Below, piece after piece: positions 8,809 to 17,886 of a DNA stretch of 64,000 nucleotides. A program made the translations under genes and the position numbers. Position 1 is the stretch's first letter; every line of letters starts with the position of its first letter. The stretch is from an uncultured Roseibium sp. (GTDB lineage Bacteria > Pseudomonadota > Alphaproteobacteria > Rhizobiales > Stappiaceae). Under the pieces are notes generated by a model, which was not told where the DNA came from, did not search any database, and was given only the letters and a program-made list of their open reading frames with translations. The stretch spans positions 124,001 through 188,000 of the forward strand of contig NZ_CANMNP010000001.1 of assembly GCF_947499295.1 (NCBI RefSeq). Reading direction: 5' to 3'.

Positions 8809-8834
8809 ACTAAGGCGAATTTCTCCGCCTTAGT
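8809..8834 (-). terminator. hairpin downstream of the RND efflux operon
   Basis: ACTAAGGCG and CGCCTTAGT form a perfect 9-bp stem with an 8-base loop, 16 bases after the pump stop codon on the minus strand. The trailing sequence (ATATATCTTTC) is A/T rich but not a clean T run, so this is a probable terminator. Confidence 0.6.
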
Positions 8835-8850
8835 AAAGATGCGTTTCATG

Positions 8851-11800
8851 CTATTCTGCAGGCTGTGCGTCTATCGTCGCGTGAACCGTATCCTTGACTG
8901 GCAAAGCTCCTTTCGGCGCTTCCCTTGTCGGCTTTATACGGAAGAACAGTGCATAAAGAACTGGAGCAGCGATAAGGGTCAGGATCGTTGCAAATGCCAG
9001 CCCCCCCATGATCGTAACCGCCATGCCCCTGAAAAAGGCGTCCGACAACAACGGAGCCATTCCCAGAATGGTTGTGATGGCCGCCAGCATGACCGGGCGC
9101 ATACGGGAGACACTGGCCTCAACGATTGCCGTGTATTTCTCCTTGCCCTCGCGGATCAAAAGATCGATCTCTTCCAGCAACACGATTGCGTTCTTGATCA
9201 GCATGCCCGACAGGGACAGGCATCCAAGCAGCGACATGAAGCCAAAGGGCGTATCTGTCGCCAAAAGCGCGATGGCAACGCCATTGATCGACATTGGCAC
9301 CATCAACCAGATGATCAGAGGCTGACGGACCGATCCGAAGAGAAGGATCGAGATGATAAGCATGACCAGAAAGCCGAGCGGCAGTTGAGCACCCAAAGAC
9401 GCCTGGGCATCGTTGGTGCTCTCATATTCGCCGCCCCACTCCAGACTGTAGCCGGGAGGCAAGGCCATGGCCTCGATCTGGGGGCGAACTCGGGCCAGTG
9501 CTGCCGAGGCTGTTTCACCGGCAGTCGTTTCCGCTTTGACCGTGAGCGTGCGAACTCTGTCGCGGCGGTGGATCACCGTGTCCTGTGGTTCCATCAGGAA
9601 CTCCTGAACCACCTGATCAATGGGGATATAGCGGCGTTGACTGCTGCTCCAGATCAGCGAATCCGAAACGCTTTCATTGACCGAAATACCATCGGGGCCG
9701 GCTTTTCGCGCGACGATCGGTATTGATTCATCAACGTCCCGGTAAGCGCCCACCCGAACACCTTCCGTCGCGAATTGCAGAGAAAGCGATAGCTCTTCAC
9801 GGGTCGCACCGGAAATCCGAGCGCGGTCTTCGTCGAAAATCGGTCTGACCACGAGCTCCCGCTGGCGCCAATCCGTATTAACGTCAGCCAGCCCGTTGTC
9901 CGGCAGATTGAAAATGGTCTGCGCCTCATCTCCAAGGCGCTTGAGCACGTTTGCATCCGGGCCGGTAAACCGGGCCTCGATCTTTGCTCCGCCTCCCGGA
10001 CCGAACACGAGCCGTTTGGTAATCACCTGGGCTGCCGGAAAGCTCTCGGCAAACTGTCGCCGCAGATCCAAAGCCAGCTCGTCGATGACTTCCCGGTCCG
10101 TGGTGCGGACAATCATGTGCCCATAGGCCGGATTTGCATCCTCCGGAGAATAGGTGAGCATGAACCGTGTCGCACCACCGCCGGCAAAGCTCGTAACGGC
10201 TTCAACCCTTTCGTCTTCCAGAACAACCTTTTCCATCTCGGTCAGGTCCGCTTCCGTTGCCCGGATATCGGTGCCTTGCGGAGCCCAATAATGGACATAG
10301 AAAATGGGAGTGTTGCTGTCCGGGAAGAAGGCCTGTTTCACATTTCCGAAGGCCATGACGCAGGCCACTGTAATTCCCAAAAGAGCGGCCACGGTCAGCA
10401 AACGAAAATGCAGCGTGCCAACAAGGAAGCGACGATAGATTGTATAGATCAAACCCTTGTAAGGATCATGATCGTCCAGATTTCCGCTTGCTGTCCGAAA
10501 GAAGTATTTGCCGAAGAGCGGTGTGACCGTAATCGCGAATACCCAGGAAAGGATCAGGGAAATACCGATCACGGCAAACAGCGAGAACAGGAACTCACCA
10601 GTTGCGTCCGGCGACAGACCGATGCCTGAAAACGCCATGATGCCGATCACGGTCGCACCAAGCAGCGGCCACATGGTCTGCCTGACAACCTTGCTGGCAG
10701 CATCAATCGCTTTTTGGCCGCGCTGCATATTGATCATCATGCCTTCGGCGACAACGATGGCATTGTCCACCAGCATGCCCATCGCGATGATCAACGCACC
10801 GAGGGATATACGCTCCATCTCGATCGTAAAAATACGCATGAACAGAACGGTTGCCATGACCGTGAGCAGCAAAACCGTCCCGACTACGAGGGCTGCGCGC
10901 CAGCCCATGAACAGAGCCAGGACGCCAATCACGATCACCACAGAGGCAGCGAGGTTCAAAATGAAGCCGTTGACGGAATCATCGACGACCACATTCTGTT
11001 CGTAGATCGGGTGGATTTGCATACCGACAGGCAGTTGCTTTTCGATCTGCGCCAGTTTCTCAATGACGCCTGTGCCAACTTCAACAATGTTGGTGCCGTC
11101 GACCTGAGAAACCCCGATTGTCACCGCCTCATGACCGTCATGGCGGATCAGGCGATCAGGGCGTTCAGGGTCTCCCAGTTCCAGCGTCGCAATATCGGAC
11201 AAGCGGATCATGGCCGTTGAACCCGGCCGGCCTATCACCAGATCCTGAATGCCTCTGAAGTCATCGAAGGCGGATGCCGTCATCAATCGGATGCGCTTTT
11301 GACCCGACACACCGGACCCATTGGACTGAATTCGGTTTTCCGCATCCAGAACACCTATGATATCGGTCATGGATATGCCCAGACCTGCCATCTTGTCCTG
11401 GTCGACATTCAGATAAATGACGTCCTCGGGCTCTCCCGCGACCTCTACCTTGCCGACACCGGGCACAGTCAACAGCTCCCGCCGAATGCGTTTCACCGTG
11501 TCGCGAATGTCGCGATTGGTGTAACCGTCCGCTGTGAAGGCATAGAAAAGTCCGTAGACGTCTCCAAAATCGTCATAGACAAGCGGCGTTCCGGCCCCAG
11601 CCGGCAAGTTTCGGACTTCGTCAGAAACCTTGCGTCTCAATTCGTCCCAAACCTGTGGCAACTCGCTGCCGTCATATGTTGGTTTGATTTCAACGCCGAT
11701 GCGCGACAACCCGGGCTCTGAGACCGACTTGATCAAATCCAGCTGAGGCATCTGCTGGATCGCCGTTTCCAGGATTTCCGTAACCTCGTTTTCAACTTCG

Positions 11801-11970
11801 GCCGCAGTTGCCCCGGGATAGCCCGTAATCACCTGCGCTTCCTTGATTGTGAAGGCCGGGTCCTCCAGCCTGCCGACGGTGGAAAGGCCCCACAATCCAC
11901 CCAGGAAAGCCATGATGACGATCATCCAGGTGTTGACCGGCTTTTGTATGGAATAGCGTGCGATATCCAA
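8851..11970 (-). CDS. RND-family multidrug efflux permease (AcrB/MexB type)
   Basis: Inner-membrane proton-driven efflux pump of 1039 residues, the normal size for the hydrophobe/amphiphile RND family. TM1 is at about residues 10-28 (PVNTWMIVIMAFLGGLWGL), the first large periplasmic loop follows, and TM4 carries GMLVDNAIVVAEGMM. The position of the AcrB Asp407-Asp408 pair is Asp-Asn here, as in some RND subgroups. The C-terminal half repeats the TM pattern (GCLSLSGMLIKNAIVLLEEID). The start is TTG 11970 with AGGAAAAGGA just upstream; no suitable ATG precedes MDIARYSIQKP. The adaptor gene is 31 bases upstream. No outer-membrane channel gene is nearby, so it probably uses a TolC encoded elsewhere. 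Confidence 0.93.
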   Translation of the reverse strand: MDIARYSIQKPVNTWMIVIMAFLGGLWGLSTVGRLEDPAFTIKEAQVITGYPGATAAEVENEVTEILETAIQQMPQLDLIKSVSEPGLSRIGVEIKPTYDGSELPQVWDELRRKVSDEVRNLPAGAGTPLVYDDFGDVYGLFYAFTADGYTNRDIRDTVKRIRRELLTVPGVGKVEVAGEPEDVIYLNVDQDKMAGLGISMTDIIGVLDAENRIQSNGSGVSGQKRIRLMTASAFDDFRGIQDLVIGRPGSTAMIRLSDIATLELGDPERPDRLIRHDGHEAVTIGVSQVDGTNIVEVGTGVIEKLAQIEKQLPVGMQIHPIYEQNVVVDDSVNGFILNLAASVVIVIGVLALFMGWRAALVVGTVLLLTVMATVLFMRIFTIEMERISLGALIIAMGMLVDNAIVVAEGMMINMQRGQKAIDAASKVVRQTMWPLLGATVIGIMAFSGIGLSPDATGEFLFSLFAVIGISLILSWVFAITVTPLFGKYFFRTASGNLDDHDPYKGLIYTIYRRFLVGTLHFRLLTVAALLGITVACVMAFGNVKQAFFPDSNTPIFYVHYWAPQGTDIRATEADLTEMEKVVLEDERVEAVTSFAGGGATRFMLTYSPEDANPAYGHMIVRTTDREVIDELALDLRRQFAESFPAAQVITKRLVFGPGGGAKIEARFTGPDANVLKRLGDEAQTIFNLPDNGLADVNTDWRQRELVVRPIFDEDRARISGATREELSLSLQFATEGVRVGAYRDVDESIPIVARKAGPDGISVNESVSDSLIWSSSQRRYIPIDQVVQEFLMEPQDTVIHRRDRVRTLTVKAETTAGETASAALARVRPQIEAMALPPGYSLEWGGEYESTNDAQASLGAQLPLGFLVMLIISILLFGSVRQPLIIWLMVPMSINGVAIALLATDTPFGFMSLLGCLSLSGMLIKNAIVLLEEIDLLIREGKEKYTAIVEASVSRMRPVMLAAITTILGMAPLLSDAFFRGMAVTIMGGLAFATILTLIAAPVLYALFFRIKPTREAPKGALPVKDTVHATIDAQPAE

Positions 11971-12001
11971 GTGTCTGATCCTTTTCCTGCACCCGTTCGG
12001 A

Positions 12002-13096
12002 TCAGCGCAACCGGCGCACGACCTGTCCGTCACTCAAGTAGGCAACGCCCGCAGACACAATTTCGTCTCCTGCCGCAAGACCTTGGCTGACAGGCATGAA
12101 GTCGCCCATGACGGTACCCACTTCGATCATCTGTTTTGATACTGCCTCTGTGCCGTCATCGAATTTCCAGACAAAGGAGTTGCCATCACCGTCAACGGCG
12201 ACTGCTCCGGTCGGCACCAGAAATTGTTCGCCCAGCTCTAGTCCCTGAGGCAGAAACTTGACGATGACCGAAGCCGTCATGCCTGGGAAAAGCTGTTCGG
12301 CCCCTTCCCTCGGCATCGCAAGCGTTATCCGGTAGGTTTGCGCAACATCATCAACCTGACTGGAGTGTTCACGGTAGGTCAGCGGGAAGACCTTGTCGCT
12401 ATATGCGGGAAATTTCGCTTCGATGGAAGCGACTTCAGATTCGGTGACCCGTCCAAACAGCGCCTCTGCAACATTGATATCGACCTGAACCTCTGAAACG
12501 TCGTGCATACGCACGACGGGTGTGCCGACATTGACCGTCGTGAAGTTGTCGACCAGTCTGACAGAGACAACACCATCAAACGGTGCTTCGAGCGACGTGT
12601 ATTCGAGGTTCTGTTTTGCCTCTTTCAAGCGTTCGACAGCTAAATCATAGGTGTTTTGCTGTTCGTCCAATGCTGACTGAGAAATGACCGATCGGTCCAA
12701 CAGCGTCTTCAGGCGATCCAGCTCTCGTTTTTCCTGCTCAGCATTGATGGTCGCCTCACGGACAGCCCTGTCGTAGTCGGCGGTATCAAGCCTGGCGATC
12801 AAGTCCCCCTTCTTGACCTGCTGGCTTTCAAGCACCGGCAATTCGAGCAATTTGCCGCGAACCTGGAAAGACAAATCGACCGTCTGGACCGCTGCAACCC
12901 GACCGGCAAACCGACGCTCAAGCAAACCTATCTGATCGGTGACCGTGAAGATCTTTGCAGGTCTTGGCGCGGCATGCAGTTCCGCTTCGGCCTGCGCGAT
13001 AGGATCCATTGCATCGTCCTGGCAAGCAGAAACAATGCCGGCCAGCATCAAAATGCCTGCCCAACGAAGTTGTGAGAATTTTGGAAACACCAACAT
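12002..13096 (-). CDS. RND efflux periplasmic adaptor (membrane fusion) lipoprotein
   Basis: A 364-residue HlyD/MexA-type adaptor linking the RND pump to an outer-membrane channel. The N terminus is a lipoprotein signal ending in a lipobox (LMLAGIVSAC), so the mature protein is probably lipid-anchored at Cys26. A biotinyl-lipoyl-like half motif (VRGKLLELPVLESQQVKKGDLIARLD, residues about 75-100) is followed by a long coiled-coil hairpin (about 105-165), then LEAPFDGVVSVR and the beta-barrel. The start at ATG 13096 has GGAG 10 bases upstream; an alternative ATG at 13126 overlaps the tetR stop. It lies between tetR and the pump in one operon. Confidence 0.92.
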   Translation of the reverse strand: MLVFPKFSQLRWAGILMLAGIVSACQDDAMDPIAQAEAELHAAPRPAKIFTVTDQIGLLERRFAGRVAAVQTVDLSFQVRGKLLELPVLESQQVKKGDLIARLDTADYDRAVREATINAEQEKRELDRLKTLLDRSVISQSALDEQQNTYDLAVERLKEAKQNLEYTSLEAPFDGVVSVRLVDNFTTVNVGTPVVRMHDVSEVQVDINVAEALFGRVTESEVASIEAKFPAYSDKVFPLTYREHSSQVDDVAQTYRITLAMPREGAEQLFPGMTASVIVKFLPQGLELGEQFLVPTGAVAVDGDGNSFVWKFDDGTEAVSKQMIEVGTVMGDFMPVSQGLAAGDEIVSAGVAYLSDGQVVRRLR

Positions 13097-13115
13097 TTTT
13101 TGTTCGCTCCAAATC

Positions 13116-13673
13116 TTAGTTTTCATCCAGGCGCCGGCGAAGCTCGGCAAGGACCGCAGCCCGCTCATCATCAGAGAGGATCGACACGCCGTGAGCCTCT
13201 GAAAAGTGAAGGCCCTCCAGACTCGCCCAGATTGCCCAGGCTTTTGCGAGCTCATCCGTTTCCTGTGTGATTGCATTTTTCAGGCGCTTTTTTACGACCA
13301 TGAAGGGCTCGGCGAGTTCCGGCCTGTCGGCCTTGGTTGCCAGCATGGCGCGTGCGACGTCGCGGTTGGCGAGTAGCCAGCCTTCAGTCACGTCGATCAT
13401 GGCGTACAAAGTCGGTGCTTTCGAGGTTTTGTGCGAAGTCCGTGCAGTACTGACCTCTGTCTCGAATTGGCCCGCCAGGAACTCGACCATCCCTATGATC
13501 AAAGCGTCTTTGGTTGGAAAATTATAGAGCACTCCTCCCTTGGAGAAACCGCTCCTTTCCGCGACAGCATCAATCGTCAGGCTGGCTGCGCCAGATTGCC
13601 GAATGAGATCAAGTGCCGCCTGCAGAATTTCGGACTTTGAGTCCTGTGCATGCCCTATAGCGCGCGCCGCCAT
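13116..13673 (-). CDS. TetR-family repressor of the RND efflux operon
   Basis: A 185-residue TetR regulator and first gene of the efflux operon (adaptor 19 bases downstream, then the pump). The HTH is at about residues 15-60: AALDLIRQSGAASLTIDAVAERSGFSKGGVLYNFPTKDALI across that span is classical TetR. The C-terminal ligand domain (about 70-185) has no recognisable inducer specificity. ATG 13673 begins MAARAIGHAQ, and a longer frame upstream would read through the operator copies and the promoter, so I reject it. Two copies of an 18-bp operator-like sequence lie at the promoter, strongly suggesting autoregulation and control of the pump. Confidence 0.92.
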   Translation of the reverse strand: MAARAIGHAQDSKSEILQAALDLIRQSGAASLTIDAVAERSGFSKGGVLYNFPTKDALIIGMVEFLAGQFETEVSTARTSHKTSKAPTLYAMIDVTEGWLLANRDVARAMLATKADRPELAEPFMVVKKRLKNAITQETDELAKAWAIWASLEGLHFSEAHGVSILSDDERAAVLAELRRRLDEN

Positions 13674-13678
13674 TTTAT

Positions 13679-13696
13679 ACCGTCCAGTCAGTACAG
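13679..13696. promoter_or_regulatory. TetR-type operator, downstream copy
   Basis: ACCGTCCAGTCAGTACAG, copy 1 of a near-identical pair. It lies between the predicted -10 element and the tetR ATG, ending 5 bases before the start codon on the minus strand. Confidence 0.7.
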
Positions 13697-13706
13697 TTGA
13701 ATGGCG

Positions 13707-13735
13707 CATATAAACCGTCCAGTCGGTACAGACAA
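13707..13735 (-). promoter_or_regulatory. sigma70-type promoter of the tetR-adaptor-pump operon
   Basis: On the minus strand TTGTCT (13735-13730) and TATATG (13712-13707) are separated by exactly 17 bases, a good -35/-10 pair. The spacer is filled by the upstream operator copy, the standard arrangement for repression by promoter occlusion. Confidence 0.65.
13714..13731. promoter_or_regulatory. TetR-type operator, upstream copy
   Basis: ACCGTCCAGTCGGTACAG differs from the downstream copy by one base and starts 35 bases from it. Its core ACCG-N6-CGGT is an inverted repeat typical of TetR-family operators, and it occupies the -35/-10 spacer. Confidence 0.75.
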
Positions 13736-13822
13736 GAGATTTCAACTAAGCACGCGCAGGCAACCCCGAACCTCAGCAACTAAAGGCTTGGGGAAACAAC
13801 AGTAATTTCCATTGGGGAAATT

Positions 13823-15451
13823 TTAGGCAGCAGATGCGGTCATCGCCGCTTCCGATGCGGCTTGCTCCGCCGCAGCTGCTTCAGCAGCCAGGCGTGCGCG
13901 CTCGCGGGCTTCTTCCTCGGTCTTTTCCGCGAAGGCAATAAAGTCTTCGGCCGACATGGGCTGCGCAAAGAAATAGCCCTGTGCTGCTGTCACTCCAAGT
14001 TCGAGAAGACGCTCGATCTGCTCTTCCTGCTCAACGCCTTCCGCAATGATGCCCATGCCAAGATTGTCGGCAAGTTCGACCATGGAGTCGACAATCGTCG
14101 TTGAATTGTCATCGGAGCCGATCGTGTCGATGAACATCTTGTCGATCTTGATAATATCAACACCGAGCTTTTGCAGATAAGCCATGCCGCCATGGCCCGT
14201 TCCAACATCGTCCAGTGCCACGCGTACGCCAAGAGCCTGCAGTTCGGCCATGATCTTGCGAGCCAGTTCCATGTCCTCAAGCGGGTGGCGCTCGGTCACT
14301 TCAACAACAATCTGCTGATAGGAAATCTTGGAATTTTCAAAGATTGACCGAATGTCTGAAATGATCTCACGATCAAGGAAGTGGCCGGCAAACAGGTTGA
14401 CGGACATTTTCAGATCCGGGTTCTCGCCGTAAAGGTCGCCAACTTCTTCAGATGAGATGCGCATCATCTGACGCGTCATGTCGAAGATATGTCCGTTGTT
14501 CTCGGCATAGGCCATGAACTGGCCCGGCGAGACGATATTGCCGTTCGGACGGCGCCAACGCATCAGGATCTCACAGCCACGCAGACGGCCACTCTCGATG
14601 TCCATGACCGGCTGGTAATACGGAATGAACTCACCATTGCGAATTGCCGCAACAAACTCATCGTTGGCTTCACTCTCGGGCCGCCAAGACAGCCAGACAC
14701 CAATCGCGACAAAAAGCACTGCAATGCCTGCACATGCCGCGGCCGCAATAACTTTAAGATCCTGAACCACAAATGCAGCAGCCGACACTGGTGCAGTCAC
14801 AGTCGCAACAAGCGGATACAACTCGGATGCCACCTCGACATTGAGCTGTTCTTCCGGGGTTGTTGCTTCGGAATTATAGCCGCCGACGTCATACCAGAGC
14901 AGATTATCGCCCAAACGCAGCTCCGTTCGCCGATAGGACCGCAGGTATTCGGGTCCCGGGTCGAGCGCGATAACGGCCGGCGTCACTTCAGCAAATAGTC
15001 GTGTCTGGTTTTTCAGGTCCCAGCTGATCACAGCAGCGCGCGCGCCGAGATAGGCGCGATCCAGCATGCCGATGCCGACCAGCGGGCCATCCACCCGCAG
15101 CGGCGGGAGAACGACTTTGCCCGCCAGATCCCGGTCCGGAATGATGCACATGCGCTGACCGATGGCATCTACCAGACCGATGGCATCAATCATGCCGTGC
15201 TCGACAATCTGCTTTTCAAAGATGACACGGTCTTCAGCGCTGCAAGTCTCGATCTTGTCCCGGTCAAGCCTCTGCAACACGGCGACGGTGGCACTGATGA
15301 CTTCTTCTGCCCGCTGGATCGAAGCTTTGCCCATCGCCTCCATTTCGGTGATGGCGCGGCGTTCGGCGTATTGATCCAGTATGATGTTGCCTGCAAACAG
15401 CGGAGCGGTCGCCAACGCGAGGGCGATCATCACCGTCTTTGCAAAACCCAT
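13823..15451 (-). CDS. cyclic-di-GMP phosphodiesterase, CSS-motif sensor plus EAL domain
   Basis: Membrane protein of 542 residues predicted to hydrolyse c-di-GMP to pGpG. TM1 is at residues 5-22; the periplasmic CSS domain has its Cys-Ser at residues 70-71 and a second Cys at 102, a pair that controls activity by disulfide formation in E. coli CSS-EAL proteins. TM2 is at about 245-265, then EAL from about 280. Catalytic features are present: EIL for EAL in GCEILMRW, SVNLFAGHF, VVEVTER, LDDVGTGHGG, IKIDKMF, AEGVEQ, QGYFFAQP. The tail is Ala/Glu rich. The start could instead be ATG 15547; neither has a strong RBS. Divergent from the sugar kinase gene. Confidence 0.9.
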   Translation of the reverse strand: MGFAKTVMIALALATAPLFAGNIILDQYAERRAITEMEAMGKASIQRAEEVISATVAVLQRLDRDKIETCSAEDRVIFEKQIVEHGMIDAIGLVDAIGQRMCIIPDRDLAGKVVLPPLRVDGPLVGIGMLDRAYLGARAAVISWDLKNQTRLFAEVTPAVIALDPGPEYLRSYRRTELRLGDNLLWYDVGGYNSEATTPEEQLNVEVASELYPLVATVTAPVSAAAFVVQDLKVIAAAACAGIAVLFVAIGVWLSWRPESEANDEFVAAIRNGEFIPYYQPVMDIESGRLRGCEILMRWRRPNGNIVSPGQFMAYAENNGHIFDMTRQMMRISSEEVGDLYGENPDLKMSVNLFAGHFLDREIISDIRSIFENSKISYQQIVVEVTERHPLEDMELARKIMAELQALGVRVALDDVGTGHGGMAYLQKLGVDIIKIDKMFIDTIGSDDNSTTIVDSMVELADNLGMGIIAEGVEQEEQIERLLELGVTAAQGYFFAQPMSAEDFIAFAEKTEEEARERARLAAEAAAAEQAASEAAMTASAA

Positions 15452-15622
15452 ATACCGGAAGGACAACGCTGGAACCCGTTCGCGAATAAACTCTTTCTGA
15501 CAATCGCTGATCTGGGTAAACAAGGACTGAATGTGATGGAATTTCATCCAGATCAAAGCTGTCCGCCAGGCTGTTGTGTTTAGGTGCGGTTTGAACGCGG
15601 AACCTGATGAATGGAGGTTTGC

Positions 15623-16522
15623 ATGCAGGCGTTGTTTATTGGACAGGCCTATATCGACGTCACTTTTCTGACCGACTGTCTGCCGACCGGCGACGAAAAA
15701 GCAATCGCCGAAGATTATGCCATCAGTTTTGGCGGCAATGCGGTGACGGCAGCATTTTGTTGCGCGAAGTTGGGTGGAAAACCGGATGTGCTGTGTTCTC
15801 AGGCCGACGATTGGCTGGCACGGATGTTTCTGGATATGGCAGCGGCCTACGGGATCTCCATTCACGGTCGGAAAGTGCGCGAGTCCTCCCTTTCCTTCAT
15901 CATGCCCCACGGTGGAAAGCGTGCGATTGTTCGCTGTCGCGACAATGAATTTCTGCACCCCTTCCCGCCACTGACACTCACTGGGATGAAGGCTCTTCAT
16001 CTGGACGGCCACATGCCTGATGCCGCCTTGCACTATGCCAAGACCTGCAAAGGCCTCGGCATACTGACATCTCTTGATGGAGGCGCTGTTCGAGAGAACA
16101 CCGATGAGCTGCTGGAGTATATCGATGTGCCTGTCGTTTCAGAGCGTTTCTGCCAGCAACTCGGAAAGACGACCGGCGAGACACTGCAATACCTGAGATC
16201 CAAGAACTGTCCCGTTGGCGCAGTCACTCTCGGCGAACATGGCACGGTCTGGTATGAAGCGGGTGGCCCGGACAAGGTCCTGCCTGCCCTAGCTGTACCT
16301 CTGGACAAAGTGGTTGATTCCAATGGTGCCGGCGATGTTTTCCACGGTGCCTACATCGCCTCCTATCTGCGTTGGCCGGAAAACAGCTGGGACCAGCATT
16401 TCAGGTTTGCACGCGGCGCATCGACACACGCCATCCAACATCTTGGCAATGAAGCCAGCCTGCCGACAATTGAAGATATCGAACGCGCCAACGGAACTTT
16501 TCAGGAAAAGGCTGCCGCCTGA
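15623..16522 (+). CDS. PfkB/ribokinase-family sugar kinase
   Basis: A 299-residue carbohydrate kinase of the PfkB family. The N-terminal substrate-binding GxG-type region is AISFGGNAVTAAFCCAKLGG (residues about 33-52), and the C-terminal catalytic signature DSNGAGDVFHGAYI contains the catalytic Asp and the GAGD anion hole. The start at ATG 15623 is set by GGAGG in the preceding nine bases; an in-frame ATG at 15611 would place that Shine-Dalgarno inside the gene. The substrate sugar is not identifiable. It is divergent from the CSS-EAL gene, with 171 bases between, and is followed after 115 bases by an exported protein of unknown function. Confidence 0.88.
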   Translation: MQALFIGQAYIDVTFLTDCLPTGDEKAIAEDYAISFGGNAVTAAFCCAKLGGKPDVLCSQADDWLARMFLDMAAAYGISIHGRKVRESSLSFIMPHGGKRAIVRCRDNEFLHPFPPLTLTGMKALHLDGHMPDAALHYAKTCKGLGILTSLDGGAVRENTDELLEYIDVPVVSERFCQQLGKTTGETLQYLRSKNCPVGAVTLGEHGTVWYEAGGPDKVLPALAVPLDKVVDSNGAGDVFHGAYIASYLRWPENSWDQHFRFARGASTHAIQHLGNEASLPTIEDIERANGTFQEKAAA

Positions 16523-16637
16523 AGGCAAACAAGTCTTTACGGGCAAATGTGAACCATCGTCAGATCTGCTTACGCCTTGTTTCATGACGGAACTTGGAGC
16601 AGAGTGAGGCCGCCCTAGTTTGGTGGAGTATAAAAAG

Positions 16638-17810
16638 ATGTTTTCGCGTTCAAACCGTTTGGCTGTCGGTCTGTCGACAGCGGTTAGCCTTATTGCCCTG
16701 CAGGCTGCTCCTGCACTCGCATTCGATCCAACCGGCAACGACGTTGCCGACGCCTTTCTGACACTGATTGATTCAGAAGAAGGAACCGTTGAAAGCTACG
16801 GTTCTGTTGACGTTTCAGGCGATACGGTCGTGATCAAAGACATAGTCGTTTCCAATGACGCGGATGAAAACGCAAAGGCGACCATCGGCGCAACAACGCT
16901 TGCCGGTGGCACCGTTCAGGGAGACGGACGGCTGAAGCTGTCAGGTCTTGATCTGGAAAATCTGGAACTCACGGCTGATGACGGTGGCATGTCCCTGAGC
17001 TCACTTACCGTTACAGACCTTCTTTTGCCGTCTCCTGATGAAGTCAAAGCCGGTACACCGCCTGTTGGCCCAGGCTACAAGACCTTCGAAGCCAACACGA
17101 TTGAGATACGCGATGAAGACGGAAAGATCGCCGACATAACCAAAATTGCGTCATCCATTGACGGAATGGACGGAGACCTTCCCACAAGCGGCAGTTTCGC
17201 GGTCACGGGAGCGACAATCGACGTCAAACAGCTGGAAGCCAAGGAAACCAAGGCACTGGCTGATCTCGGCTATGAGACACTTTCCATGGATATCTCTGGC
17301 CAGGGTAAGTGGGATCCGGACGCGGCAACACTCGTGATCCCTGAACTCAAGATCGACGCCAAGGATGCGGCAAGCCTCTCGCTTTCCCTGTCTCTTGGCG
17401 GTGTCACACGAGATGTCGTCAATCAGCTGGATGAAACATCTGACAAGCCGGAAGAAGCAATGGCGCTTCTGCAGAATGTGACAATAGAAAATGCCAAGGT
17501 CCGTCTGGACGATGCCTCGCTGACCGGACGCATTCTCAATCAGGAAGCACAGAAGGCCGGTGTCGAGACCCCGCAATACGTTGCCGGCCTGACCGGTACA
17601 TTGCCGCTCATGCTCGGGATGCTTCAGAACAAGGAACTTGAAGCACAGGTTACCGAGGCCGTTACTGAATACCTGACGACACCTGGTTCGCTCGAAGTCA
17701 CCGCGACGCCTGGCGCCCCTGTACCGGTATCACAGATCATGGGAACCGCGATGCTGGCACCGCAAATGATCCCGCAGATCCTTTCGGTCGGCATCACCGC
17801 CAATCAGTGA
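16638..17810 (+). CDS. exported protein of unknown function
   Basis: A 390-residue protein that I do not recognise by family. It has a clear Sec signal peptide (residues 1-28, positive FSRSNR then GLSTAVSLIALQAAPALA, cleavage before FDPTG). The mature part is acidic and Thr/Ser/Leu rich, with repeated strand-like stretches such as VESYGSVDVSGDTVVIKDI, LKLSGLDLENLELTADD and LDLENLEL-type alternation, suggesting an elongated beta structure, and the C terminus is Pro/Met rich. No cysteines are seen. The start is ATG 16638 with GGTGGAG 9-10 bases upstream. A 15-bp hairpin follows the stop codon. A periplasmic location is likely; the role is unknown. Confidence 0.75.
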   Translation: MFSRSNRLAVGLSTAVSLIALQAAPALAFDPTGNDVADAFLTLIDSEEGTVESYGSVDVSGDTVVIKDIVVSNDADENAKATIGATTLAGGTVQGDGRLKLSGLDLENLELTADDGGMSLSSLTVTDLLLPSPDEVKAGTPPVGPGYKTFEANTIEIRDEDGKIADITKIASSIDGMDGDLPTSGSFAVTGATIDVKQLEAKETKALADLGYETLSMDISGQGKWDPDAATLVIPELKIDAKDAASLSLSLSLGGVTRDVVNQLDETSDKPEEAMALLQNVTIENAKVRLDDASLTGRILNQEAQKAGVETPQYVAGLTGTLPLMLGMLQNKELEAQVTEAVTEYLTTPGSLEVTATPGAPVPVSQIMGTAMLAPQMIPQILSVGITANQ

Positions 17811-17833
17811 AGCCGGTAATCGGATGAACAAGA

Positions 17834-17869
17834 ACAACAATGGCCGGACAAATTTCCGGCCATTGTTGT
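17834..17869. terminator. perfect 15-bp hairpin between convergent genes
   Basis: ACAACAATGGCCGGA and TCCGGCCATTGTTGT pair perfectly around the 6-base loop CAAATT. It lies between the convergent exported-protein and ABC-exporter genes and probably terminates both, although neither side has a clean T run. Confidence 0.65.
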
Positions 17870-17886
17870 ATCAGGGAAGCTCCGAT

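Noticed and set aside
10117-11220. several plus-strand frames of 140-170 codons across the RND pump
   Set aside because: They lie antisense to a complete 1039-residue pump and are rich in His, Gln and Arg, typical of reverse-strand shadows.
12002-13276. longer start for the efflux adaptor (13276)
   Set aside because: It would run through most of the tetR C terminus in another frame; ATG 13096 has a good ribosome binding site and a proper lipoprotein signal.
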